Below are positions 22,727-33,039 of a stretch of DNA of 64,000 nt, one piece after another. Source of the stretch: Paragorgia papillata (Eukaryota; Cnidaria; Anthozoa; Scleralcyonacea; Coralliidae); contig JAWNZC010000234.1 of the NCBI GenBank assembly GCA_035771165.1, positions 3,075,001 through 3,139,000 on the forward strand. Direction: 5' to 3'. A program made the translations under genes and the position numbers. Position 1 is the stretch's first letter. Each line of letters begins with the position of its first letter. The notes below the pieces were generated by a model. It saw nothing but the letters and a program-made list of their open reading frames with translations. It was not told where the DNA came from and searched no databases.

Positions 22727-23775
22727 TCTCCATGGTTACATCAACGCCCCGCCTAAACTTGCCCATGCATTAATACCCCTTATTATTCCCCAAAGCTCAT
22801 GATCACCCCCCTAAAATGAATTAAATATTCTACTTATATGCAAATCCGGTTATGTTTTAGCCATTAGTAATTTTAATGACTTTTCCCTTTTGTGTTCTGC
22901 ACGTGCGAGAACCTTATAACGTACTAAATCATAGCGACGAATTATTTAACTTTAACCAAGCTCTGTAATTTTTCAAAGTGCTTGGTCAACGATGTTGTCG
23001 AATAATGTTCTTCTAAGTGTACAATAACGATTCGCTACCCTTCAAGGCGACTCTTTTTAACTTCATACGGTTTCTATACGTATAAACATCACAAAAGCGA
23101 CACAAATATCTAATATAATATTCAAAAGCGAACCAAATATCTAATATAATATCCATATATAAGCTTTTCATTGCTATGTGCCAATATGTTTTTTTCTGAG
23201 CTCACGGCTTTTCGGATTGATTCGTACGTATCCTAAGTTCAGCTTCTCGAAATGATTCCTCATTCTATCTTCCTTTACTTATAAACGAGAGTTTAGTTAG
23301 GTATGATTCTAAGATGATTTATTCTGTTAGGTTCTAACCCTACATATAATATTCATAGCTTATTCAGATAATATTCGAGTTCAGTTATCTCACCAGATTC
23401 AGTCATTTAGAATGTTCGAAACCCACTATATTCCTCTAGACAAGATTTAGGATAAAAATATAAAGTGTGTCTACTAATTTCTCTTTAGTTCCTTGTAAAG
23501 AACCTCTATTTTGTCTTGAGTTTATTGCACGCATGCTCTGTATGCTTACATGTCCCACAAGTGTTAACTGGTAGTAGGATAAAGTGTATAAATGAAAAGG
23601 TAATTACTATTACTTATAAGGAATATAAGTCGAATGCCTTTTGATAATGACGTAACCCAGAACTTCGGAAATCAGTCGGAGAGCTATCGGTTATGACGTG
23701 TAGTGAATACCGGGGGGGTTGGAATAAAAGCTAACGATGACGATGCATAAGTATTAAGTCGATTATGACGTAGTG

Positions 23776-23960
23776 AAAACCAGGGGGGTTGAATAACAGC
23801 TAGGGTTTAGGGGGGAAGTTAGGGTTGGGAAGTCCCAAAGGAACCTGAGAAATAATGATGTAAGCATAAATAATGAGGTTAGGGTTTGGAGGTCCCAAAG
23901 GAGCCTGAGACATAATGACGTAATGAGATTAGGGTTAGAGGTCCCAAAGGAGCCTGAGAA
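23776..23960 (-). repeat. Subterminal telomere-like repeats (right arm)
   Basis: Mirror of 14880-15065: GTCCCAAAGG(A/G)(A/G)CCTGAG blocks next to TTAGGGTT motifs. Confidence 0.6.
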
Positions 23961-24039
23961 TGAATAATTAAAAATTGAATATTTAATGAGGCGGCACCCT
24001 TTGGTCTCCCGATGGGGGGGGGGTATTACTACTCTCAGT

Positions 24040-24690
24040 TCAGTCAAAGTAAAACTATATTATACATTAATAATTAATGTTAACCTAGTAGAAAATATGG
24101 GACAATAGCTCTAAAGGGCGTGTAAACAGTATTTCCCACTAACCTTGTTAGAAATTTAGCTAGCGTGAAATGGACAAATCCACCACCAAAATGTGCTTGC
24201 ACAGTTGACAGTTGTTTATTCCGTTTTCCCTCCAATTCTGGTTGCTTAATTTCCCACAATTCATTGTGCATTTAACTGGAGCAATTGGTTGAGGGACTGG
24301 GTCAAAGCATCAATCTCGCTCACAGAGCCTGCGTTTTTGCGGACTGCGCGCTGAACTATTATATATATATATATATATATATATTAAATATATAGTCTAG
24401 TTTATTAAATGTATAGCGGTGTATAGAGTTGACCTCGGACCGGATGAAATATGTGACCCCGGAAGAAATCAAGGGGTCCGGTTGGCCGGACAGTACAAAA
24501 TTGATTCAGATTATTTCTTCCTGGAATAAAGAAATAATTAATGACCATTTTCGAATTCCAGTTCGGCAATTTCCGTGTGCGTGTCCCAGATACGAAAAGA
24601 TATATGACTTCATATTATACACGACTTGTCCACTTATGTGGCATCAATGTGCGTAGTGCATTACAGTTAATTCGTTGCATACTTGCATTT
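24040..24690. other. No clear gene; TA microsatellite
   Basis: A (TA)n tract at about 24358-24385. A 63-codon minus-strand frame at 24080-24271 and a plus-strand frame at 24429-24656 carry no family signature. The original 5' region of the transposase-like gene may be here, displaced by the palindrome. Confidence 0.4.
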
Positions 24691-24957
24691 ACTACCATTT
24701 GCAAGCTACCGTTTGCGTTAGCGTTTTTTCGCGTTTGTTTACGTTTCAAACGTGCGCGTTTATCAACGAATGTTTGGACGCTTCCCACTCTCAGAAACAC
24801 TAGATGCATGAAGTCGCGGTCGTCAAAAACCTGCCAAAACATATGGCTATGGTTCAAGTGTCACGTTTTTCCAGTTAAACTCGCACGTTTGAAACATAAA
24901 CAAACGCGTAAAAACGTAAACGTTAACGGCTGACGGTATAACTTGCAAATGGTAGTG
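24690..24957. repeat. Foldback MITE with ~80-bp arms
   Basis: The arm starting ACTACCATTTGCAAG at 24690 pairs imperfectly with the arm ending CTTGCAAATGGTAGT at 24957. Shared inner blocks include CGCGTTTGTTTA and TTTCAAACGTGCG. No coding role is seen. Confidence 0.65.
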
Positions 24958-25249
24958 TTTTGAGATTAAAAGTTTCATGAAAAATTCCTGAAATTTAAAT
25001 AATTCTTTAGAATTCAGCTCTATAGTTTTAATAGTTAAATTAATTTTCTAATCTTATTTTATCTGCAGGGAAAGTCTAGATGGGCCCTAAAAGACACACT
25101 ATTAACAACACAATAAATATAAATTAGTGGTCAGATTTTAATAATGCAGCAAATTCATAAAAGGTTATACACAAATCATTTCTGCTCATTTATTATGGGT
25201 CCAATAGAAACAAAAAAAGGTCAAAGATTGTCAATGAAATAGTTCAAAC

Positions 25250-25502
25250 TTAATTCACTTCATCAAAATAACGATATCTGCCGATGATTATTCGACATCG
25301 AAACAAGGTCGATTCATCGACGTCGGTATTTCGACCGAAATCTGACCTACGGTTTATAACCGTTGAATGAAATCAGGTCGGATTACGACGCAATATTTAG
25401 TCGACGAATATCGACTAAATATCGACGTCGATCCGACGTCGTGTACCGACCGACCGAATATCGACTAAACTTCGACGTCGATGCGACGTCGTGTGCCGGC
25501 TA
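25250..25502. repeat. CpG-rich repeat block
   Basis: Two tandem ~47-bp units (CGAATATCGACTAAA ... GACGTCGT) at about 25408-25498. They are preceded by related TCGAC-rich sequence. The block is strikingly CpG-rich against its surroundings. Probably part of a short element. Confidence 0.5.
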
Positions 25503-26353
25503 GTTCGTATACAACGAGAGCGAATGGTATAACTGTTTTATTATATAGCCAAGCACTGTACAAGAGACAAAATATACAAGAGACATAAATTACAGCGAAA
25601 TGTTTGAAACAACAAACTTCCGGCATAGGCAACTAATACTTCCGCCATGCGTAATGATGCATTCACAGAGTTTCTCGCTGAGCTGTTCGGTAAACAGCTT
25701 CGAAATGTTGTATAGATGTTGCTCGAGAGGCAAATAATCTGTTAAGCAGGTCAACAAAAAAGGATTAAAAGGTACCTTTATGAAGTAAAAAGGTGGGTCA
25801 GTTGTTTATATTAGCGTTGCTGTCGTGAAAAAGGTTTTGATTTCATACAAAAATGAAACTGAAACACCTTCGGCAGTGAAACTAAATTACTTAGTTGGTT
25901 GTTTTTGAAAAAGAACAAGATTTTTACTACTCCAAATGCTTATCTAAATCAAGAAAGTCTCTTTATGGTGATCTCCTACGAAATGTGTGTTGTAAGCCTG
26001 ATTTTAACAGTGAGTTTCTTTGTTTGGCAACAAATTAATATCAACACGTTAATTCAGTCGGGTTTTTGAAGTAAAAAGACGTAATTTTTAGGTGAATTTT
26101 ACCATTTAACATACTAAATTGTGTATTTGTTAATGTATTTTTACACAATGTTGTTTTTTTATACATTGGTTTGAGGGTGTTGATGTTTTTCTGTATAAAA
26201 ATTCGTCAATTTCAACTCTTTTCGGCAGTTTAAAAAAACATGCCGCCATCTTGTTTTTCCTCTACTAGCAGGATATGAGCTGATAGCCTGGTAGTAAGGA
26301 ACCAATCAAATTACGCAAAAGTTCATATCCGATAGCATGCTATATAATAATGC
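25503..26353. repeat. ~850-bp dispersed repeat, copy 1
   Basis: Highly similar, in direct orientation, to 48075-48925. TTATTATATAGC near the start and GCTATATAATAA near the end form short inverted ends. It has no long coding frame, so it is probably a non-autonomous DNA transposon. Confidence 0.7.
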
Positions 26354-26414
26354 TCGTTATACCTCGTGTTTGGCACCAAAATACTCGTCGAAGGCTTCTC
26401 TTTTCATTTCTCTA

Positions 26415-26545
26415 GTCGTTGCCTAGATACCCCTGAGCCTGCGGCTTTATTGGCCGGTGATCACACGAGCACGAGACACATTACGGCGGGAGGAAAACCG
26501 GAGTACCCGGCGAAAAACCCTCGGAGCATAGGAGACAAACAAGAA
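26415..26545 (-). mobile_element. SINE fragment
   Basis: On the minus strand CTCCGAGGGTTTTTCGCCGG and a TACTCCGGTTTTCC block match the body of the SINE at 47170-47545. Only part of the body is present. Confidence 0.6.
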
Positions 26546-26688
26546 TGACTGGTGTCGGTTCAAATATATATTTATATATAAATTCAAATATATATCAAGG
26601 GTCGCGTTCCGGTTGACACAAGTCACTGTCTACAATATATACGAAGACAGAGTGTTTCAGACAAGGAAATCATTTTTACAGTCCATAT

Positions 26689-26898
26689 TTGCCGACAAAA
26701 GCTTCGGCACGGCAGATCCCATGCGGTTTCCTGGAGATTTTAAATGCATTTCTGAGTGATTTCTCTCCGAAAGAAACGGATTTAGAGTTAAAACCAATTG
26801 CATGCCAGCGAGTTGAAGAACGGCTAAGAAAGTTATGCAGTGAAATTAAAGCAAAGTTCGTCGGCAAGAAGGCACAAGCTGCCGAAAGCTTGGCCTGA
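26689..26898 (+). other. Unknown 69-codon open frame
   Basis: The composition (EILNAFLSDFSPKE, VEERLRKLCSEIKAKF) looks protein-like, but I know no family for it. It is antisense to, and downstream of, the truncated HECT-type gene. It could be an exon of an unrelated element that cut that gene. Confidence 0.25.
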
Positions 26899-27039
26899 TG
26901 GATCATATTTTTTCGTTGTCCTTGGGGAACGCAAACTTCCCAAGAGGATAATTGGGAGGTTTAAAGGATATACGCGACGACCGCTGACCGACAGACGCGC
27001 TCGCTCAAATGTCCGCAATTTCTGTCCATGTGGTTCTCC

Positions 27040-28832
27040 AATGAAAGTCACTTTCAAAGAGTTTTCTGGTTTGTGCCACGGACACTTTCTTCTGCTATCC
27101 ACATAATCTTCAAACAACCTTTCACGACGGACGTTGATTCGGGAAACAGCCGGGCCAAGGTGACCGGTCAGGTTTTTTAAGATTTCCTCGATGCTGATTG
27201 CTTCTGCTTTCTCAATACGTCCTGTGGATGTAGATGGTGTCGTCTGCATGCTCCTCTGTTTCTGGCTTATTAGATTCAGGCTCACTAGTGTATTCAAATT
27301 CTGAATCGTCCATTATTTCAATGAAAGCCTTCACGTTTTCACTTTCGGCGCATAAGTTAGCGTGGTCCTCGATGACATCGGTTGAGTAAAACCCTTCACA
27401 GGTTGGGCATTTTACTAGTTCGTTACTTGCGACGGGTTTGGATACAAACTATAACACCTTGCCCTCATGCTCAATATTGTCGACTGGCTCTTCGCGAAGT
27501 TGGTCTGTGGTAGTTTCGCGCGAGGTTTCGTGCCTTTCGGCCACAGAACTTTCGCCGTTCATAAAATCATCCGGACGATTGCTGGTTAAGTACGTAGACT
27601 CTTCCTCCAGGTTCTTATCAGAGACTGTACAAAGGAATAGAGTTATGCGTTTGTACGGTTTCCCTACATCGTCTTTGTAAGCTTTCAGACTGAAAAACTC
27701 ACGTTTTCCCCCAGGAAGAAACAAAGCATCTGACCCATCAGGAAGGAGAACCCTGAAATCTTCTTCGTCACATTGTTGGGGAAAATGCCTAGCATGGGGC
27801 TTTCTTTTTGCTATTGCCTTGGCCAGTATACCAGCACACGTACTGGTTTTTTATGAATCGAACTTCATCATTCTGATGTTAATGGTGGCTTCTTTGGGTT
27901 CCTCACGCTTAATCTTTTTGACCCCGGCGGTCGAAATTTGATCGTCTTCTCTCTTCTGCTTTTACCTGAAATTGTTGAAATGTCATATTTTGGTTTCTTG
28001 ACTGCTGGTTTCCCGAAGTGTTGGTTGTTCGTGGAACTGCAGTTCCCTGAGAAGGGCATGAAGTTGACGAAGAGCTCACATTCGGTCTCGAGGCTTTCGA
28101 AGACGAAGGCAGGGGCGGCGTGGCCCACCGGGGACAACGGGAGATTTCCCGGTGGGCCCCAATGATGTGTATACCTTGTGGGCTCCAACAATTTGTGACT
28201 GGTGAGCCCAAATATTTCGGTAGATGCTTAGCTGGTTGGCCAATAATTTTTAACCACTGCAGCATAAAACTTGAAGTGCAATTTAGATTATGGAATACTG
28301 TAGTTCTATAGCGTTTCGAGCTAAGGTCTTAGAGAAAACAATTCAATTCATTTCATAAAACCTTTAGTATTTCGAAATTTTTTTCCAATTCAACGTTGCC
28401 TATGCAGCACATAACAAGACTGCATGCATGCAACTATTGTATACGTTAGATTATAAATATTGTATCGTTGTTTTTCTGTTTTTAAACTTTTAAAATTTTG
28501 CTAAAAGGTGTTGTCGGAACGCTGGAAATTTCATTTCAGACACCCAACTTTCAAAAATTTTCCGGAGGAGCATGCCGCAGTTATAAATTATTTTTATGAT
28601 GACCCCTGAAAGTGGGCCCTAGAATGTGATTTCCCGCCCCCTATTTCAGAGCCACGCCGCCACTCGATGAAGGTATCGAGTTTATTTCTCTTCCACGTTG
28701 AGCCACGCTACCCGAATTAATAAATTGCTTCCCACAGCTCATACAAAAGTTTACATTGCTATCTTCAGCCTTTGTACCGCATTGAATGCAGTATATATAA
28801 GAACTCGGAGAACGCATTCGTTTTGACGCCAT
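27040..28832 (-). pseudogene. HECT-ligase-type mobile gene, C-terminus lost
   Basis: ATG at 28832. Visible in order on the minus strand: a zinc ribbon (CIQCGTKAED...CMSCGKQF), a Ser-rich linker, MTFQQFQVKAEERRRS, TINIRMMKFDS, LLPDGSDALFLPGG, FSLKAYKDDVGKPYKRITLF, a C-x2-C-x11-H-x3-C finger (about 27350-27411, UBZ/Rad18-like), and the front of a HECT domain (NVRRERLFEDYV, LKVTFIGEP). The catalytic Cys half is missing; similarity stops near 27040. There are several frame breaks and stops. The linker is split by a hAT-like insertion (28110-28665). From memory, cnidarian genomes hold many such HECT genes of mobile origin. Confidence 0.7.
28110..28665. mobile_element. hAT-like non-autonomous element
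   Basis: Ends CAGGGGCGGCGTGGC and GCCACGCCGCCACTC are inverted repeats of the hAT type. The flanks GACGAAGG (28102-28109) and GATGAAGG (28666-28673) are an 8-bp duplication with one mismatch. The coding frame of the HECT-type gene reads across the insertion (Ser-rich linker on both sides). A truncated relative lies inverted at about 49247-49560. Confidence 0.7.
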
Positions 28833-28929
28833 GAATATGCATGATCGATCACTATTATTAATGAAGATCTGAGCTCTGACGTAACGTATGTAAATATAAC
28901 GTATGAGGATTGGGTCTGAGTTTAACATC

Positions 28930-29090
28930 CGAACATCCGGGAATTTGTGTCCCAACATTAAAATGTTGTGTCCCAACCACTGACCGATATATATATATAA
29001 CTGGACTGCGGGTGCTGGCCAAAAATGTGTCCCATTTTCACTTTCAAAATGGCGGCATTTATGGGTCCTTCTGCTAATGGTAGCGACCAA
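28930..29090. repeat. Repeat shared with 30467-30700 (inverted)
   Basis: The block AAAATGGCGGCATTTATGGG with its flanks recurs in inverse orientation at about 30467-30512. Both copies lie beside GTGTCC-containing sequence. Probably two copies of one short element. Confidence 0.55.
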
Positions 29091-29191
29091 TGAAATGTAC
29101 TTATCGCGGAAAAAATAATATTTATGTATATGTAAATAAAAAATAATATTTATGTATATGTAAATAAAAAGCGATTTTCTTACTTTATTAA

Positions 29192-29680
29192 TAACTCGTT
29201 CCTGTCCGACGACTTCCCCAAGAGGTGAATAAAATCGTCTGGCGTTAGCCAGAATAAAATACTAAAGACCAATTCGGACAGGAAAGAGTTAGAGAGCTAG
29301 TTTATAAATCATTCCTGTCCGAGGGCTTCCCCAGAAGTGAATAAAATCGTCCGACGTCAGCCAGAATAAAATACTAAAGACCAATTCGGACAGGAAACGG
29401 GCTGACTCATGTCACGAAATTCTTTCCTCGGGCACAACAACGTTAGGATTAGTTTACATCTAAACTAAACCAATTCTTCTTTGTACAGTTTAGTTTATGC
29501 GAGTTTCATAACCACAGTAAGATCCTACTCAATCGCGTGAGCCCAGTTAACCAGGCTAGCCCAGCTCATGTAAACAGGCCATATTTTATATATCGTTCCT
29601 GTCCGAGGACTTCCCCAGAGGTGAATAAAATCGTCTGGCGTTAGCCAGAATGAAATACTAAATGCCAATTCGGACAGGAA
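29192..29680 (+). repeat. Cluster of three ~100-bp MITE copies
   Basis: Copies at 29192-29291, 29312-29396 and 29596-29680 share ends TTCCTGTCCGA / TTCGGACAGGAA and the core GGTGAATAAAATCGTC. The first copy has about 18-bp inverted ends (TAACTC-N-TTCCTGTCCGA). A fourth copy is at 9734-9831. Confidence 0.8.
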
Positions 29681-30085
29681 AGTTAAGAGTCAATGCATGC
29701 ACGGTTGGTCATTGTTAATTTCTTGTGGAACGACTCAAGAGGCTTGCTGGATTATTTCTCTGACCAGATAGGAATATCAGTAGAACATGATCTCGAGTTT
29801 GTGTAAACAAAATATTTCGGTGCAATCGGTGGGTTTGCCATGTATATTATTTATGTTTGTTGCTGAGCGGCGCGGGACGTTTTCATGATAAGAGTATTAT
29901 TGTAGTTCTGAACTACAATACTGATAATAATATTCCTAGACAATTACTGTAGTTGTAGCTTTCTAGCAGTCTGAATTAAAGACGTGCGGCCGGCGTACGC
30001 ACGAACACTTGGCAATAAAATAAACTGTCAAATGGTCAGGAAATCTACAAACATTTCGTTTTATGAAGTCGCCAGCTCTATAAAG

Positions 30086-30370
30086 AATCGCTGAAAATCA
30101 CGAGAAAATCGTAAAGAAGCGAGGCGTACCGACTTCTTCTTAGAGTGTCTTTATCAACCTTTTCCAAGTGTTAATAGCAGAGGAGAAACTCATCAGTTGT
30201 CAGGTGTTTTAAAATCCGGTAAACGGCAAGTTTGTCCGTCTATTATCCCGTCGTTAAAACAAGAAACCGGACTACAAACTATATCAGACTGGGACAGTGG
30301 AATACCGTCAAAACCCGTCAGTCAGAAAGCTTTCATCTCCTATAAATATCAAGACTTTATCGAGTTATAA
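30086..30370 (+). other. Open frame of ~95 codons without ATG
   Basis: A frame from TGA at about 30080 to TAA at about 30370 stays open with protein-like composition (KRQVCPSIIPSLKQETG). There is no Met start and no clear splice sites or family. It could be a relic exon. Confidence 0.2.
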
Positions 30371-30563
30371 ATAACATAATTCGACCGAATGCCGAGCAAA
30401 ATACAGGGAGTTTTAAAAACATGTGTCATCAGTCAGGTCCTTAGGTATCGGTCAGCGACTTGCACCATTAGCAAAAGGACCCATAAATGCCGCCATTTTG
30501 AAAACGATTTTGGGGACACTTTTCCTAACTCAAAGGTAATAGGAGCACGCAGTCCAGTTATTC

Positions 30564-30689
30564 GTGTCCGAATATTAAATGTTTGTGTCCGAATATTAAA
30601 TGTTTGTGTCCGAATATTAAATGTTTGTGTCCGAATATTAAATGTTTGTGTCCGAATATTAAATGTTTGTGTCCGAATATTAAATGTCT
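30564..30689 (+). repeat. 21-bp minisatellite, six units
   Basis: Six near-identical head-to-tail copies of GTGTCCGAATATTAAATGTT plus one base. They create spurious repeated peptides on both strands. Confidence 0.9.
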
Positions 30690-30744
30690 GTGTGCAAAAT
30701 GTTATTGTTTGTGTTTGCACTTGTGGGCCACCGTATAATAGACA

Positions 30745-31095
30745 CAAGTGTTTGGCTAAATTTCCATAACGAAAAGTGTTTTGAGGAAGGAAGACTAGTT
30801 TTGTATAAAGCAATACTAATAAGGTAAGTTCTTCTATCACTGGAGTGGTTGACATTCACGAAATAATGTTTCGAATTATAGAACTGTTTACTCTAGACTT
30901 AATAATTTAGATCGATCTGAGTCTGCATCAAGGCCGCGCTCGCACAATAGCAAATAAAGAAGAGAGTATATATGGATTTGAATAAGGTTCGAACTAAAGC
31001 CGAATTTAACGCAACTTCTTCTAGAAAACCCCGTACACTAATGCTGCATAGAGTTATTTTGCGAGTATAATAAAACTATCAAAAATATATTGCGC
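30745..31095. repeat. Segmental duplicate of 41580-41905
   Basis: Direct-orientation similarity over about 330 bp, with shared blocks such as CTAAATTTCCATAACGAAAA and TGGATTTGAATAAGGTTC. The other copy lies about 460 bp upstream of the fibrinogen-type gene start. It may be a duplicated 5' flank or a dispersed element. Confidence 0.65.
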
Positions 31096-31199
31096 GATCA
31101 TGCTGTGCCAAATGTAAAAACTGTCAAGAGTCATAAAGCAACCGGAACAAAGCCTTTTGCGATATAGTCAGAGAACATATGTCATAAAATAAACGGTCC

Positions 31200-31540
31200 C
31201 TGTAGTATTGTGAGCGATGAGCACGCACGTGATAAACACGTGACGAACTTATGTGTTCGCGACTGCGAGTGAGAGCGAACCTCAGGTGATCTATCCGCGT
31301 CTTATTGTAAAAATGTTTTCGTATTAAAGTGTATATTAAAGTGATCTCAAGCACCATTATATTGGCGACGAGGATTTTTCGAACAGTTTTGGTTCAATGG
31401 CAATCAAACTATCGCATCTTGCTCCACCTCCTCCTTTCGACGCCAAAAGTGAAAGCTCGTCGTTAGCACAACGATGGAAAGAATGTAACAGACGTTCAGC
31501 GGACGTTCGTCAAGCTCAATTACTCAGAAAAGATTTCTGA
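31200..31540 (+). mobile_element. Ty3/Gypsy 5' fragment: LTR end, primer site, gag start
   Basis: An LTR-like end (TGTAGTATTGTG ... CTCAAGCA) is followed by ATTGGCGACGAGGAT, a leader seen after LTRs of some Gypsy groups. Then ATG at 31397 opens a gag-like frame (HLAPPPPFDAK, SSLAQRWKE). The fragment stops at a tRNA-like sequence. The LTR start is uncertain. It differs from the complete Gypsy at 52384-56783. Confidence 0.6.
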
Positions 31541-31613
31541 GACCCCAGATAGGGTTCGAACCTACCACCTTCTAATGACCGGTTAGAGGCTCTAACCATT
31601 CAGCCACTGGCTT
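31541..31613 (-). tRNA. tRNA-like sequence (SINE head or tRNA pseudogene)
   Basis: The minus strand contains A-box TGGCTGAATGG and B-box GGTTCGAACCC at normal spacing. It folds into D, anticodon (5-bp stem, loop CCGGTCA) and T arms, but the acceptor stem has at least two mismatches. The anticodon would be GGT if functional. It abuts a truncated Gypsy fragment, so a SINE head is more likely than a working tRNA. Confidence 0.55.
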
Positions 31614-32032
31614 CAATGGAGAGCTAAGGTTGGAAATTCAGTCATATGTGCTCCTAGTGTCAGTGATGTGCTCCTAGTGTGCTCCATGTGAGATGTTGTT
31701 GTTGTTAAAGCGACATGATAAGTTGTACTTATACATGAGTCAATCATGGTATATATTATCTTATAATAATGCAATAAAGCATAATGTAATACACAACTGA
31801 AGCACTACTGTTATTGAGGATAGTACAGTAGATCACTCAAATTCACCTGACAGCTTTTACTTACTGGTATTAACCACACCCTGTGGAGTATAATTATAAT
31901 ATTGCTTCACTAGCTTATATAATTCCATTGAGTGCGTGCATTTTAATAGTTCCTTGGTGCGTTCGCTTATTGTCGGTTGTCTAGGTAATATTCTGCTTAC
32001 TTAGTAATGGCTTGCTGCTTAGTCTAACAACT

Positions 32033-32130
32033 ATAAAATGCAAGTAATAAGCACCAAATAATGCAAGAAATACTAATACATGTTTATTAGTATTTCTTGC
32101 ATTATTTGGTGCTTATTACTTGCATTTTAT
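32033..32130. repeat. Perfect 46-bp inverted repeat with 6-bp loop
   Basis: 32033-32078 and 32085-32130 are exact complements (inner end AAATACTAATA, loop CATGTT). It would form a long perfect hairpin in RNA or a cruciform in DNA. It is either very young or maintained. Confidence 0.9.
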
Positions 32131-32161
32131 ATGTCAAACTATTTGCACGTCAAGATTAAGG

Positions 32162-32259
32162 CCGTGAATTTAGCTGCCAGTTCACCACTGCACCAATGTT
32201 TTGCTGGTCTTGTAGCTCGTTCAATCCAACGGCTTGTGAACTGGCAGCTAACTTCACGG
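32162..32259. repeat. Foldback with 24-bp arms
   Basis: The arm starting CCGTGAATTTAGCTG pairs with the arm ending CAGCTAACTTCACGG, with one mismatch. It lies next to the perfect hairpin at 32033. Confidence 0.7.
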
Positions 32260-32805
32260 GGTTTCTAATGATCACTTGAGTCTACCGAATCTAGCACTGT
32301 TGGCTATTTTGTACTTTTTAACAAACGCTTAATATGTGCACGCTGTTGTACTGTTTCGTGCATAGGTTATCTGTAGCTGCATTACTATGAGTAGCCCGAG
32401 TGAACGCCTAAGCAGGCGTCTTGTTATCGAACAAAAGCAATTGGCGATATATAATGTTTTGCGCTAAGTCATTATGCAAAGAGTGACGTAATGCATAGAT
32501 CAATTCTTCCTGTAACTATCCCCCCCCGGGCAATCCCCGGGGATTTGTAATTTTTTATGAAGCTCACGGCAAATTCCCCACCCCCGGGATTTTGAAATTT
32601 GACATTGAAACACCAATAGCACTTTATCGACAATCAATAACGCTTCTGTAACAGCGATAGCATTTATTACATACAGTGCTATTTTTATTTCAATGAGTGC
32701 AATTGTATGTTTTTTATTGAGTAATGCAGGGCAAAAGCTGTCTGTGTTCCTCAGCTGATCCGAACTATTTACTGTTCAAGCGAACTTTAGCCTCTCGCTT
32801 CATTT

Positions 32806-33030
32806 TGGAAATGTCTGAAATTCATTTGGAAATGTTTGAATATCATTTGGAAATGTCCGAAATTCATTTGGAATGTCTGAATATCATTTGGAAATGTCTG
32901 AATATCATTTGGAAAATCTGAATATCATTTGGAAATTTCTGAAATTCACTTGAATTATCTGAAATTCACTTGGAAAGTTCTGAAATAGATCTGAATTATC
33001 TGAAATTCGTTTGGAAGTTTCTGAATTTGA
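32806..33030 (+). repeat. ~20-bp minisatellite
   Basis: About ten degenerate head-to-tail units of GGAAATGTCTGAATATCATT, becoming more diverged toward 33030. Confidence 0.8.
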
Positions 33031-33039
33031 CCTGAAAAA

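Larger units (their letters stand above)
14807..24033. mobile_element. 9.2-kb palindromic Polinton-like element
   Basis: The left arm (14807 to about 19117) and right arm (about 19722 to 24033) are complements over about 4.3 kb. The only differences I found are homopolymer lengths. The ends are AGTAGTAATAC and its complement, with duplication CTCAGT outside. Each arm carries one C2H2-ATPase gene reading outward from the centre, one 166-codon Cys-rich gene reading inward, and subterminal telomere-like repeats. No protein-primed polymerase, integrase, protease or capsid gene is visible. If Polinton-derived, it is a non-autonomous inverted dimer. The duplication outside both arms and the unrelated flanks argue against a simple read-foldback artefact. 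Confidence 0.75.
14801..24039. repeat. CTCAGT 6-bp target duplication flanking the palindrome
   Basis: CTCAGT is at 14801-14806 directly before AGTAGTAATAC, and again at 24034-24039 directly after GTATTACTACT. Six-base duplications with 5'-AG ends are the hallmark described for Polinton/Maverick integration. Confidence 0.85.

Noticed and set aside
14807..24033. Palindrome as a pure sequencing fold-back
   Set aside because: Flanks are not mirrored and a CTCAGT duplication borders both arms. Kept as an open check, not as the main reading.
23763..24047. 94- and 100-codon Leu/Thr-rich frames in the palindrome ends (also 14772-15074)
   Set aside because: They translate the subterminal repeats; the frame changes with the length of the C-run and has no family signature.
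30389..30855. 126- and 140-codon frames with repeated peptide units
   Set aside because: Produced by the 21-bp minisatellite; no family features outside it.
31541..31613. Functional tRNA-Thr
   Set aside because: The acceptor stem is mismatched and the sequence abuts a truncated retroelement; a SINE head is more likely.
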